From Bdellovibrionales bacterium (GTDB lineage Bacteria > Bdellovibrionota > Bdellovibrionia > Bdellovibrionales > UBA1609), in contig JADJVA010000006.1 of NCBI GenBank assembly GCA_016716765.1, positions 1 to 64,000 on the forward strand: 64,000 nucleotides of DNA, written 5' to 3'. Shown piece after piece: positions 8,875 through 17,714 of the stretch. How positions within the stretch are numbered: position 1 is the stretch's first letter; the number at the start of each line of letters is the position of its first letter. A program made the position numbers and the translations under genes. The notes below the pieces were generated by a model. That model was given only the letters and a program-made list of their open reading frames with translations, ran no database searches and was not told the origin of the DNA.

Positions 8875-8925
8875 CTACTTGTAAGAAGTGGCTGGCTTTG
8901 TATATTTCCAAGAAATTTTTCTCAT
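8875..8925 (-). CDS. 16-residue peptide, candidate precursor (RiPP-like)
   Basis: A 17-codon ORF, MRKISWKYTKPATSYK, too short for standard gene finding. It is supported by an exceptional Shine-Dalgarno, AAAAAAGGAGGACCGT directly before the ATG (AGGAGG ends five bases upstream), far better than for most genes in this window. A perfect 12-bp hairpin follows at once, then a GRDP-like protein, a 2-oxoglutarate oxygenase and an MFS transporter on the same strand. The peptide is basic (five K/R) with W, Y, Y and one P, residues that oxygenases can hydroxylate or cross-link. A regulatory leader peptide is the main alternative. A weak -10 (TCTAAT) lies about 40 bases upstream. It could be read as the end of a longer frame to 9123, but the Shine-Dalgarno argues against that. 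Confidence 0.55.
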   Translation of the reverse strand: MRKISWKYTKPATSYK

Positions 8926-8940
8926 ACGGTCCTCCTTTTT

Positions 8941-9341
8941 TCCTAGCCTAAAGCAGGTTTTAAAAATTAGACAGGGCATATGGTGTGTTTTGTAAATGTT
9001 CCAAAAATGAACTTCTGGGCAGGCTGCTATAAAATCGGGTAGGCCGGTGCATTGCTGAACCGACCCCAACACAGAATCCATCGTGCCAATTTCAAGCAAT
9101 GGGCTCTTCAGAAGGAAATACACTTATCATCGAGCATAAACGAGCGCCGTCAAAGCGGCACGTATACTTGCCGAAGCCAATAAGACACCGCAAGCCTAAA
9201 TAGAAACCAAATAAACCCTGTTTTCTAATCTTTGGCAGTTCGGCGGTGCGACGTGCGGCGGTGGGCCTCGGCACTATGGCTGAGTACGTTGCAGTCTTCA
9301 AAGATATCTGTCATTGACTGGACAAAAATAAATCATTGGAA
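8941..9341. other. Gene-poor stretch with relic repeats
   Basis: No convincing gene. Bases 9206-9238 resemble 17557-17589 (shared ATAAACC, GTTTT and CTAATCTTTGGCAG-like text); read on the minus strand both give LPKIRKxGLF, so they may be relics of one coding sequence. Bases 9147-9203 read on the plus strand as SAVKAARILAEANKTPQA then stop, similar to the recurring SAVDxARxL segments at 11934, 14795 and 18960. A minus-strand frame (9092-9301) spans the area but has no Shine-Dalgarno. Confidence 0.4.
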
Positions 9342-9575
9342 CTAGCAGAGAAATTTTCGATATTTTCGGTCAAAATTAATCAACACTGATGCGAGATCAT
9401 TTACTAATAGGATTTTGTCTTTCATTTGCTCAGTAATACTTGAAAATGGAATAAACAATCCAAACCCGCTCACTCTTGATTTTGCACCTTTTAGAATATC
9501 AAAGTCTTTGAGTAGTATTGGTTCACCTTCATCTAATTCTAAATAGGGTTCGGCTCCTTTGATTTTGCCCACCAT
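9342..9575 (-). pseudogene. Small hypothetical protein, probable frameshifted C-terminal part
   Basis: The open frame encodes 77 residues (EPYLELDEGEPILLKDFDIL ... DLASVLINFDRKYRKFLC) of no recognised family. The ATG at 9575 touches AAGGAG with no spacing, so it is a poor start. Upstream, a different frame beginning ATG at 9631 reads MSCSKKIEPPKKTVDASKEM if the run of seven A at about 9595-9601 were eight, suggesting a one-base homopolymer frameshift in a slightly longer gene. Downstream of the transglutaminase-like gene on the same strand. Confidence 0.35.
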
Positions 9576-9716
9576 CTCCTTGCTTGCATCAACCGTTTTT
9601 TTGGGGGTTCAATTTTCTTTGAACAACTCATCCCAAGTGTCAGATTTCCTCCAGGCCTATACGAGACTGAGCCCGTAAACCCTCTTAGGGGAGAATCACC
9701 ACCCACCGCAGATTGT

Positions 9717-11414
9717 TTACTTTGCCATAGGGGCAGTCGTGTCCCTGATCATCATTGCGTCAGGTATAGCGGAAATCAATTGCATGGCGGTCTTGAAGTC
9801 AGTGCCGCCTTCAGCGTCATAAGCGAGAGGTAAGTACCTCGAAAAATAGATCTTGCCACTCTCGCTTTGGGGCTCTAAGGGCAGCCAAATTCCATCTGCA
9901 AATTCTGATTCTACCCAGGCGTGCATGGCGCTTGAATTAGGATGGAGAGAGACTCCAAACACTGTCCTGGTGGGCAAGCCGACGGCTCTAGCGATTGTGG
10001 TAAATAGATTCGCAAAATGCTGACAGACTCCTTTTTTGCGCTCTAAAATTTCCGATGTTTTAAGGCCTTGAACCAAGTTTTCCTCAACCATCTTACCGTC
10101 ATAGGTGAGATAGGAATTCACTAGCTTCAAGATTTTTAAAGCCATATCTATGCGATTGCCCTTGAAATTCTTGAGCAACTCCTCAGACCAGGCTTGAATT
10201 TGCGGCAGGGAAGTCTCTAAGTCCTTGGTTGCCCCTAAATATGGACTTGTGGATCGGCTTGTGTCTAAAGGCAATATGCTTGGAAGGGAGTCATGTTTTT
10301 GCCGGCCCACCATTTTATATTTATAATTGTAATTTGGGTTGTCAGTTATCTTATCTGTTTGAATAATGTTCCAATAGGCTCTCATGTTTGGAAATTTCAA
10401 CTCTTTATTTAGCCAAATGGTCAGGCCAAGTGGGAGTTCGTCTTCGTATGGATTGGTATCGAACTGGATGTCAAAACTTTTGGAGTGACCGCTTGTTGGA
10501 TAGGTATGCAGCCAAGTATTAAGATCTACTGTATACGTGAATTCACCGTTTTCCAAAATGGATGTATATGGGGACTCGTCAGAGAACTTAAACTCAACCT
10601 TAAAAGTGTCATCGGTATCGGGCGACACATATTCTATTAGAAACGATTTGCCCCTTGTATCGGTTTGTTGAATTTCTAATTGAAGAAATGAAATGACACC
10701 AACATCGAAGGCGTAGGTGTTTTGACTTTTCACTAACTGCAATAGGCCTTCGGGTTTGTCAGTTGGTACCTCAGAGGCACAAATAGGTGGCTGGCCCTGA
10801 AAGGCCTTAGTCTCAATGTCGGGTCCTTCTTTTTTAATCGTATTGTAGGACGCCGTTTCTTTCCTGATAGATTGACCTACCTGTCTCATGTCTTTGTATT
10901 CTACCGACGAAAATTGAAGCTCACAGTTATCCGAAACATTGTAATTTTGCACAATTACTGTGGATGAATTGGCTGGGATATTGTCTTCTGAGTATTCCAG
11001 CGAAAGTTCATATTTGTATTTAGAACCATCTTCGCCAGGCAAAATTGTGGTTTCGATGACAAAGTTAGACGTTTGATTTTTATAGTAAACTTTTTTGGCA
11101 ATAGTATGGAAAAAATTCGATCCACGCTTCTGGGAAATCTCGTAGTCCTCTTTTGAAATGGCGATAGAAGCCATGTGATGATTGACTTTTAGAAGACCAT
11201 CATCAAGGTTGGTTTCGGGCTGATCAGTAAAAAAAATCTTATTCTGAACGATATCGTTTTTAATTTTGCTTAAACATTCCAAAGAAGGACGGGCATCAGG
11301 AACCGATTTATTGCCTTTTTTGGCACAGCCAGAAAATAGGAATGCGAGAAAAAAACATAGAAAAATGTTCGGAATACGTATCTGAAACGTTTGAGCCACG
11401 GGAATCCTCTCCAA
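9717..11414 (-). CDS. Lipoprotein with C-terminal transglutaminase-like domain
   Basis: A 565-residue protein with a signal peptide and lipobox (FLCFFLAFLFSGC), hence membrane-anchored in the periplasm. The C-terminal third is a transglutaminase-like (papain-fold) domain: helix LVNSYLTYDGK, catalytic Cys in ERKKGVCQHFANLF, then PTRTVFGVSL and catalytic His in SAMHAWVESEFADGIWLPLEP. The N-terminal 350 residues look beta-rich with no identified family. Such enzymes are usually cysteine proteases or peptidoglycan/peptide-modifying enzymes, not cross-linkers. The neighbouring gene at 9342 is on the same strand but probably broken. Confidence 0.75.
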   Translation of the reverse strand: MERIPVAQTFQIRIPNIFLCFFLAFLFSGCAKKGNKSVPDARPSLECLSKIKNDIVQNKIFFTDQPETNLDDGLLKVNHHMASIAISKEDYEISQKRGSNFFHTIAKKVYYKNQTSNFVIETTILPGEDGSKYKYELSLEYSEDNIPANSSTVIVQNYNVSDNCELQFSSVEYKDMRQVGQSIRKETASYNTIKKEGPDIETKAFQGQPPICASEVPTDKPEGLLQLVKSQNTYAFDVGVISFLQLEIQQTDTRGKSFLIEYVSPDTDDTFKVEFKFSDESPYTSILENGEFTYTVDLNTWLHTYPTSGHSKSFDIQFDTNPYEDELPLGLTIWLNKELKFPNMRAYWNIIQTDKITDNPNYNYKYKMVGRQKHDSLPSILPLDTSRSTSPYLGATKDLETSLPQIQAWSEELLKNFKGNRIDMALKILKLVNSYLTYDGKMVEENLVQGLKTSEILERKKGVCQHFANLFTTIARAVGLPTRTVFGVSLHPNSSAMHAWVESEFADGIWLPLEPQSESGKIYFSRYLPLAYDAEGGTDFKTAMQLISAIPDAMMIRDTTAPMAK

Positions 11415-11719
11415 AAAAACCCGATGACCACTGCATTTTTCATGCCGGGCTCACTGGCTATTGGTTCCAGCAAAGGACCAGAATCTAACAATAATATAGA
11501 AAGATTCCTCCGGCCGTCTCTCTGAATCGGCAGCAAATTAACAGTCCTCCCTTTTAAATTCAAATGACGATCAGAAAAATATTGCCCTAGCAATGGGAAT
11601 CCAAATTAAATCGTCACAAAGCCATCAATTCAGCGCACAGAACTGGATTCAAAGACTCACGAGTGACCCTTTCGCTGACCTTGGTTGTATGTAATTTTTG
11701 TTTGTATTTCGAATTCTTT
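11415..11719. other. Intergenic region, no feature recognised
   Basis: Upstream region of the transglutaminase-like lipoprotein. The only open frame overlaps the lipoprotein start in another frame and lacks a Shine-Dalgarno. No convincing promoter or repeat was picked out. Confidence 0.5.
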
Positions 11720-11950
11720 TCAAATATTAAGTCTGCCCTTCGTGATTTTTGGGTAGTGGATAGAAGCAAAGAGGAGGAGCCCGCACTTTATCATGGCAAT
11801 TCCCAAGATTTGAGGCGAGAGAAAAGTGAGTAAATACCCCCCCCCGATACCGTAGATTGCGATATTGATCAAACTCATCCGCTGGTTCACTGCGGCCCAG
11901 CCATCGAGGCTTCGAATCTCCTCGGGCAATGAGTGCCGTCGATACGGCAC
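11720..11950 (-). pseudogene. Small membrane protein remnant truncated by a repeat
   Basis: Residues 24-76 (NQRMSLINIAIYGIGGG, then YLLTFLSPQILGIAMI, then CGLLLFASI) form two hydrophobic segments and look like real coding sequence, but the first residues (MPYRRHS) come from the dispersed repeat that starts at 11934, so the natural N-terminus has been replaced. No family recognised. Confidence 0.35.
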
Positions 11951-12015
11951 GTTTCCTTGCCATTGCGATAAGAATCAAAACGAAAACTTGTGGCCAGAGA
12001 AAATCACGATAATTT
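11934..12015 (+). repeat. Dispersed repeat R1, copy A, left part
   Basis: Matches the first 80 bases of the intact copy at 18960 (ATGAGTGCCGTCGATACGGC through CCAGAGAAAATC). It ends in GATAATTT (12008-12015), which is the 8-bp target duplication of the IS66-family element that interrupts the repeat; the repeat resumes at 14343. Contains the small palindrome TGCCGTCGATACGGCA. Confidence 0.8.
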
Positions 12016-12119
12016 GTATCCGTTCATTGACCGTGAATGACTACTTCGAAATTTTGTGTGTAGTTCCATGGCATCCAGTTATCAGGGTTGGACCTGACCA
12101 GTTCAAAGTTTTTTGAATG

Positions 12120-13543
12120 GACACCATATAGTCAAAAGCGTTGGCCTCACTGATGTCACAAGTTTTTATAACTGAGAGAAGAATGTCGCCCACGAAGGCC
12201 CCGTATTCACTTTTAAAGAAGAGGAAGTTTTTTTTCGGTTTAGAACGGGGGTACGGAGCTGTTGCTCGAGGATATTGTTGTCGATGGGGGCTCCTGGGTG
12301 GCGGAGAAATGCGGTGAGCCCCTTCCAATGCTTCTGCATGTATTTGACGCCGGCTCCTAGTTTTGAATTGGGCTCAGCGAGTTTGTTGGGAAATACTTTG
12401 TCAATCCAGGTTTTGAGTTCCCCCATCGGCTGGGCACTTTTCTCTTGGTGGTATTGAGGCGCTCTTCGGGGGATAAATTCACATCTTTACAGTGCCGTTC
12501 GTTTGCATAGACCTGAGAAATAAGGCCCAGCACAAATTCGCTTTCTCTTTTAAAGTCCTGCTCGATATCCTTAAATTGCCTCCGACCGTGGGTGAGACAC
12601 AGGTATTTCAATATCTCCTGGGCTCGGTCTTTGATATTATTCATATTCAGAGCATCTGACATGATGGCAATGGGACCCTGACTTTGCCGCCGAGTCAGGA
12701 GCTCTTCCAAATTCTCTCCACTGTATTTCCTTCCGGTAAAATATAGAATGATTTTTCCCTCTGGAGTTTCAGAAAGAATGCCCGTGGTGTACATGCCGGT
12801 TCTGTTTTTGGTATTTGGCTCCTGAAGTTCATTCTCCCTCATGAGGGAGAGAACTCTGGCCTTGGTGTCATCAATATAGAACAACGCTCCCTCCGAAGCC
12901 TTTCGGACCATGACCTTCCAAACCAGAATCATCTGGTTGGCCAGGTTTTCCGTCTGAGTCCAGAGTGTTGATCGAGCCACAGAACTTATAGTGAAGAATG
13001 GCTATCATGGCTTTGGCTTGTGCGTCGAATTTTTCCTCCCTTTTCCGATAAACTCAGCCTCAAATATTTTGCCACACAGGTTACAACGAAGTTTCTGGTC
13101 TTGTGAACGCTCACTGAAAGTGGCGGATTGTCCGTCACGCGCACATACATGCCTGGATTCCAATTGTACACCCTCCCTTTTTGACAATCCGGACAAGGAT
13201 CCTTTTCCTTTAGATTTACAATCTCATAATTTTGGACACTGACCGATGGATAATGATCGTGGCCATGGCGACCACTGCTCCGGTGTTCCCATGAGCAGGC
13301 TTTTTCTCCTGAGGGTCTTTTTTGTTGAACTTTCTCTGATTGCTTTCCAAATATCTTGCGCAATCTGGCGATGGTGGCACTTTTCAGTCCCACCAAACGA
13401 TCTAATTCAATCAAGGCTCTGAGAGAATTGATTAATTCTTGACGAGTTTCTTCCGTTAAGTTTGAGCTCTCAATCTCGTCAATCAGCCGATGAAGCTTCT
13501 CATCTGTCATCTCAATGTGGATCTTCTTCTTGGCTTTCAACAT
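12120..13543 (-). pseudogene. tnpC: IS66 transposase TnpC, frameshifted
   Basis: Three frames together give the IS66 transposase: N-terminal coiled region and zinc-finger-like part (13543 to about 13040, with CPDCQKGRV and, after a shift, LRCNLCGKIFEAEF), the DDE catalytic region (12980-12357, ALFYIDDTKARVLSLM and IAIMSDALNMNN), and the C-terminal part (12426-12166, GAPIDNNILEQQLRTPVLNR). Frame breaks near 13040-12985 and 12410. Catalytic DNA cleavage and strand transfer would be its role; this copy is inactive as read. Confidence 0.85.
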
Positions 13544-13922
13544 CGGAAAAGTCTTCCGCTGATTTCACAAAATTGGAAGTACTTTTCCATTCTGTTTGTG
13601 GTGCGGCTAAATCGGGATTTCCATTCCAGATAAGAACTGCCAACTCTGAGGCTCGTAGCTCACCCGAGACTCCCTCTCCCGTCCTCCACCACTTAAACGA
13701 TCCACGACTGAGCCGCTTATGAAATATCCAAAACCCCTGGGAGTCATAAACCAATATCTTGAGAGATTTCCTCGATCTATTGGAGAAAACAAAAAGAGCT
13801 CCACTCATGGGGTCCTTCTCCATCTGCTCCTTGCAAACTCCACAAAGGCCATCGATTCCCTTACGAAAATCCACAGCTCCGCAGTGGATATAAATCGGTG
13901 AGGACGGACTGATTTGAATCAC
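13512..13922 (-). CDS. tnpB: IS66 accessory protein TnpB
   Basis: 136 residues with the IS66 Orf2 signature: SPIYIHCGAVDFRKGIDGLC near the N-terminus and ALFVFSNRSRKSLKILVYD in the middle, followed by a W-rich stretch. It starts with GTG at 13922 in a GTGA overlap with the end of tnpA, and its end overlaps the tnpC start. TnpB is required for IS66 transposition but its exact role is unclear. Intact here. The C-terminus (after about residue 105) is longer than usual. Confidence 0.85.
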   Translation of the reverse strand: MIQISPSSPIYIHCGAVDFRKGIDGLCGVCKEQMEKDPMSGALFVFSNRSRKSLKILVYDSQGFWIFHKRLSRGSFKWWRTGEGVSGELRASELAVLIWNGNPDLAAPQTEWKSTSNFVKSAEDFSDVESQEEDPH

Positions 13923-14313
13923 CGATGAATTTCAATCGTCAAATCAGAAAGTCGTAAAACAACTCGAGGTGCCTCAACTGTTAGATCGGGGGAAAACTTA
14001 ATAAAGGGCCCAGAATTGTTTGGCACAAAATTCCTCCGCCGAAGCTTAGAGGCGGATCGTTCCCCTACTTGCTTTGGATTGAAAAATCCGGGCGATAAAC
14101 TGAGTTCTCGACGCAGGAGGCGGTCATCAAATAGCTCTCGCAGACCAAAATCCGACTCCTCAGTTCATCAGAAATTTCTCCTGAGGAGATTTCTTCCTGA
14201 CTCGCCAGGCTTCGATATCTCTCCTTAATTCTTGCAGAAAATCTGAAGTCATTGGTTACCGCCTTTGAAAGTGTCAATCGGCGGATTTTACTTAAAAAAA
14301 TATCAGATTCCAT
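13919..14313 (-). pseudogene. tnpA: IS66 accessory protein TnpA, frameshifted
   Basis: The open frame 14313-14065 (FRFSARIKERYRSLASQ) carries the N-terminal part; a second frame from about 14045 reads VPNNSGPFIKFSPDLTVEAP and ends LRLSDLTIEIHR, like the C-terminus of IS66 OrfA. The two parts are joined only by a frameshift near 14050-14065. The stop overlaps the tnpB GTG. Confidence 0.6.
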
Positions 14314-14342
14314 TCACGGTCAGTGAACGGATACGATAATTT

Positions 14343-14683
14343 GGGCCTTAAGTACTTCAGCACTTCAGCACGTCTTTTTGCCTGTCATGTAGGCTGCGCG
14401 ACTTATCACTTTCCTTAATACCCTATGGGTGTTGGTTCTCGAACATCCAGCACAACAGTGCGTTCCTCTCGAGACTTCTGGGCTTCGTGTTTAAACTCGA
14501 GAATTCGTTTGTATACGTCTCTTCCATGAAATTTACCGATGCCCCCGAACCTTGCCGACTCTCACGCTCGAGATAAGACGCTCTTCTGACTTAACTCCTT
14601 TCGCATCGAAAAAGATCTTGCGCCGCTATATTTCCAGGTCACCATTGTTTGCTTATCTAAAACCAAAATTCTAGCAAACTGTA
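14343..14683 (+). repeat. Dispersed repeat R1, copy A, right part
   Basis: About 340 bases nearly identical to 19041-19377 (a few dozen differences by eye, plus a small internal duplication of ACTTCAGC). On the minus strand it reads GKFHGRDVYKRILEFKHEAQ, then EERTVVLDVREPTPIGY and a stop. The right boundary is at ACAGT; beyond it the copies diverge. Confidence 0.85.
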
Positions 14684-14714
14684 TTAGAAAAAAAGCGGCT
14701 GTGGAAAATCAATC

Positions 14715-14850
14715 CTAAGTGCGGGCCATTTTTCTGGCATTGGTTTCGTCTTGCTTTCGCTCAAGCAACCGTGCCATATCGACGGCACTCATTCCAAAAG
14801 CGTATGTGGAACCCTGGCATCTTAATTGCTGCAGGCAACCACTAGAACTA
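14715..14850 (-). pseudogene. C-terminal protein fragment with SAVDMARLL motif
   Basis: Minus-strand reading SSSGCLQQLRCQGSTYAFGM, then SAVDMARLLERKQDETNARK and MART then stop, with no start codon or Shine-Dalgarno before an upstream stop. The SAVDxARxL piece also occurs in the left part of repeat R1 (11934, 18960) and near 9147, so it appears to be a decayed member of a locally repeated coding sequence. Function unknown. Confidence 0.35.
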
Positions 14851-14911
14851 GATGGCCCTAGGGTCTAAGCCTCAGTTGGTTGACCTTTTACAGTTATGGG
14901 AGAATTTTTAC

Positions 14912-15511
14912 ATGCCTCGCAGTTGGATTTCTTTTATCTTTGTACTGTTTGTGGTTGTTGGATGCGGCACTCGTTCGGACGAGAAGCACGCAGATACCTC
15001 AGATCCAGGAACTGTTTTCCAACAGGCGGAATTATCCTTTTATGAGCTCAAGTGCAAAGGGACTATGAAGGAAACATTCAAGGGCGAAAGTTATAGCGAA
15101 TACAAGTGTACGCTGGATTGTCTCGAGCTGAAGAATATCGAGGACCAGCGCAAAGGCATAATGGCACTGGGCAACGTACTAGAATTGTCTAAAAAGGCAT
15201 TGGCGATGTCCCAGACCCTAACTCGTCAGAATTACCTTCGAGCAGTGGTAGCCTGCGCGTCGCCTGAGCTTACAGAACTGAAAGCACTCGAATCCAGGAC
15301 AGAAGAAAAATTAAAGCGCTACTTAGGCGATGCAGACAAGAAATTTGTGGAGATTGTGAACCTTTGTGGGGACCAGAACTTGTCCTGTTTTGAGAACGGC
15401 GACATTAAGAAGGTGTCGGCTCTCTTGCCCAAAATCGAAGCTTACAGGAATTCAATTAAAAAAACCTATGAGTTAACGGGAGACAGAAGTTCGATCACAG
15501 TGAAATTTTGA
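14912..15511 (+). CDS. Hypothetical lipoprotein
   Basis: 199 residues starting at the ATG at 14912, preceded by GGGAG. The N-terminus FIFVLFVVVGCGTRS is a signal peptide with lipobox VVGC. The mature protein is helical and charged, with five cysteines (LKCKG, KCTLDCLE, VACAS, NLCGDQNLSC). The next ORF starts at a TTG overlapping its stop (TTGA), and reading across with one frameshift near 15480 would fuse the two, so they may be one gene or a coupled pair. Family not recognised. Confidence 0.6.
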   Translation: MPRSWISFIFVLFVVVGCGTRSDEKHADTSDPGTVFQQAELSFYELKCKGTMKETFKGESYSEYKCTLDCLELKNIEDQRKGIMALGNVLELSKKALAMSQTLTRQNYLRAVVACASPELTELKALESRTEEKLKRYLGDADKKFVEIVNLCGDQNLSCFENGDIKKVSALLPKIEAYRNSIKKTYELTGDRSSITVKF

Positions 15512-15799
15512 ATAGTAAAGTATGGTCTTGCATAGATGCGGCCACTGGCCAAGTGGAGGCAGAGATGTCGGCGTTTCATGAGGATGTAGATCGTAGTTGT
15601 GGCTTTGACCCCGCCTACCATAAGTCGGATCTCTTTCATGTTGAACGGTATTCCGATCCGCCTTCGGCAAGACTTGAAAGCCTTCAGGACGCCAAAAACA
15701 CCGCTGCAAATCTTCGGTCGTTGATAGCCGATCTAGAGTTCCCCAAAAATAGTGGACAGTTTTCTTCGAGCGGTTTAAACAAACCGATGGGAGATAACA

Positions 15800-16060
15800 A
15801 TGAGTTCAAAGAGAAGGGTTTTTTCAGAAGAGTATAAGGCCGAAGCCATTGATTTAGCAGAGAAAATGGGAACAACAAAGGCCTCACAAGATCTAGGTAT
15901 AAATCCGGCAAATATTCGTCGATGGAAAATCGAAGCGCAATCAGGTCGCGCCGCTGCGAGCGGCGCGAAAACCTATGAAGAACTGGAGCTTGAGGTTCGA
16001 GAACTCAGAAAGGAAAATGAGTATTTGAACAAAGTCAGCGATGTTCTAAAAAAAGCCTAG
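15800..16060 (+). CDS. IS3-family OrfA (helix-turn-helix DNA-binding protein)
   Basis: 86 residues starting MSSKRRVFSEEYKAEAIDLA with a helix-turn-helix (TTKASQDLGINPANIRRWK) and a C-terminal leucine-zipper-like coiled coil (LELEVRELRKENEYLNKVSD). GGAG precedes the ATG. It ends in CTAAAAAAAGCC, the A-rich slippery site used for -1 frameshifting into OrfB in IS3 elements. Confidence 0.9.
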   Translation: MSSKRRVFSEEYKAEAIDLAEKMGTTKASQDLGINPANIRRWKIEAQSGRAAASGAKTYEELELEVRELRKENEYLNKVSDVLKKA

Positions 16061-16061
16061 G

Positions 16062-16950
16062 GATCATATCAAAGGATCAAATGAGAAATTCCAAATGATT
16101 TTGGACCTTTCAAATGAAGTTCCTATCAACCGCCTGTGCAGACATTTTGGGGTGAGTACCAGTGGGTATTACCAATGGAAAGCGAATAGTCAGTTCAAAT
16201 TCTTGACGAAAAAAGGGAAATCTGCAAGGAAATTGAGGAGATTTTCAAAGCTAGCAAAAGTACCTATGGCTCACCAAGGATCTTTCATGAGCTGAGGAGC
16301 AAGGGATTTTCTGTAAGTGAAAATACTGTTGCGAAGTAAATGATGGAGATGGGATTGGATGCCCGATTAAAGAAAAATATCGAGTGAGAACGACTAATTC
16401 GAACCACGAGGGCCCAATTGCTCCACGAGTTTTCAGGATCGAGGATGATCTGCCCAAAGACTCTAATCAGGTCTTTGCCGGAGATATCACTTATCTGAGA
16501 TTTGGATCTGGCTTTTTCTATCTGGCCATAGTTCTCGATGTTTGTACCCGAAAAGTTGTGGGCTGGTCGGTCACTGACAGTTTAGAAACCACCGGGGTCT
16601 TGAATGCTCTGCAGATGGCATTGGCTAATTGCGGAAATAGAGCGAAGATCGTCTTTCACTCGGACCGCGGGATTCAGTACGCGAGCAAATTATTTTTGGC
16701 TTTGCTAAAGAAGAAGGATGTGATTCCGAGCATGAGTCGCAAGGGAAACTGCTACGACAATTCGATTGTTGAGAGTTGGTTCAAGTCATTCAAGTCTGAG
16801 TGTCTTTACCGTCATGACTACAAAACCGAAGCAGAGTTGAGAATCTTAGTTTTTGAGTATATTGAAACCTGGTACAATAAAAAAAGATTGCATTCATCGC
16901 TTGGCTATCAAAGTCCTTTGGAGTATGAATCAACACTAAATGCCGCCTGA
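16062..16950 (+). pseudogene. IS3-family OrfB (DDE integrase), broken
   Basis: Fragments in different frames: 16095-16295 (NRLCRHFGVSTSGYYQWK) and 16384-16950, the rve integrase core with catalytic residues D in FAGDITYLRF, D in FHSDRGIQYAS and E in YDNSIVESWFKSFKSE, and the usual ending KKRLHSSLGYQSPLEYE. An in-frame TAA near 16337 and frameshifts near 16090 and 16240 inactivate it. Confidence 0.85.
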
Positions 16951-17525
16951 GAAACTATCCAGTTTTTCTGGGGAATTCCAATCCTGTTATGAGTTCCCTA
17001 CTTTGCCATAAGCTAAATCCGATATATTTAACCCTTGATTCGAGGATCAGGTTTCCACTAAAGAGCTCCTCAGATAGGTATAATTATGATCTCAACCTTC
17101 GCTGGGAACAGTCCTTACAATTGCCTGTAAACGCCACGGTTGATCAAATTAAATCCCTCCTTAAGGCCGCCCCTCTTTCGAAGGATTTTAGAACGGTCAA
17201 GGATTTGGATAAATCAAAAAAAACGACCACGCGAATCACTTGTGTCATGGAGGATTTGGAGAGCTGCTATAGAGTCCTCGCTCTTGCCTATGAAGTACAA
17301 GAGTCACTGAAGCCACAACTAGAATGGGGAGACGGAATTCAGATTAAAAACAAAGAGTCCTGTAACCGATCATACTTAGGCACCGAAAGTTTGAGTATAA
17401 ATTTTAATGCCAGCTGGAATAGGGCGGCAATGTTGGACTATGCCATTTATTGCCTGAACGGCCGATCGTCAGCTCCCGTTGAAGACTTAAATGACTAAAT
17501 AGAAATCGCTCGGGCCAAATAAAAA

Positions 17526-17542
17526 ACCCGCCCGCGGCGGGT
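17526..17542 (-). terminator. Rho-independent terminator, minus strand
   Basis: ACCCGCC, loop CGC, GGCGGGT. On the minus strand the stem is followed by TTTTTTATTT, a classical intrinsic terminator. No intact minus-strand gene ends here, so it probably belonged to a gene lost from this mobile region, or protects the plus-strand gene from antisense read-in. Confidence 0.65.
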
Positions 17543-17714
17543 ATTGGACTGCGGGTGCAAAATAAACCTGTTTTTCTGATCTTTGGCAGCCCTGTTAGAG
17601 CAAAATATCCATTACTTTGATATCCCATTTCGAGCAAAGGTGCCCATGAAAAACAGTAAGGCAAGGACCGTTCTTCGATTGCAAAAGGAAAGGAGGCTCT
17701 AAAGAGGGGTCTTT

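Larger units (their letters stand above)
12016..14334 (-). mobile_element. IS66-family insertion sequence (first), complete ends, decayed genes
   Basis: Ends are inverted repeats GTATCCGTTCATTGACCGTG (left) and GTATCCGTTCACTGACCGTG (right, minus strand). The element is flanked by an 8-bp direct repeat GATAATTT (12008-12015 and 14335-14342), the duplication size of the IS66 family. Length 2319 bp. It carries tnpA, tnpB and tnpC on the minus strand. It splits a dispersed repeat whose unsplit copy at 18960-19377 reads straight through the target. Frameshifts in tnpA and tnpC imply it is dead unless complemented. Confidence 0.9.
15734..16980 (+). mobile_element. IS3-family insertion sequence, decayed
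   Basis: 1247 bp with imperfect terminal inverted repeats TAGAGTTCCCCAAAAATAGT (left) and TGGAATTCCCCAGAAAAACT (right, minus strand) and a 3-bp target duplication ATC (15731-15733, 16981-16983), as typical for IS3. It carries orfA intact and orfB broken by frameshifts and a stop. It interrupts a host gene whose frame is restored by removing it. Confidence 0.9.
15508..17498 (+). pseudogene. Hypothetical gene split by an IS3-family element
   Basis: Two parts, 15508-15733 (ending LRSLIAD) and 16984-17498 (beginning PVMSSLLCHKLNPIYLTLDS). Removing the IS and one copy of the 3-bp target ATC restores a single frame of about 246 residues. The joined protein is cysteine-containing with SCIDAATG and TCVMEDLESCYRVLALAYE segments, similar in style to the lipoprotein encoded just upstream, suggesting a common extracytoplasmic role or one original gene. 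The start is TTG at 15508. No family recognised. Confidence 0.65.

Noticed and set aside
9092..9301. Minus-strand frame upstream of the peptide operon
   Set aside because: No Shine-Dalgarno and made of relic repeat text shared with 17557-17589.
11934..11965. TGCCGTCGATACGGCA palindrome as a bacterial REP element with a RAYT transposase
   Set aside because: No RAYT-like gene in the window, and the segments appear to be coding (SAVDxARxL) rather than classical REPs.
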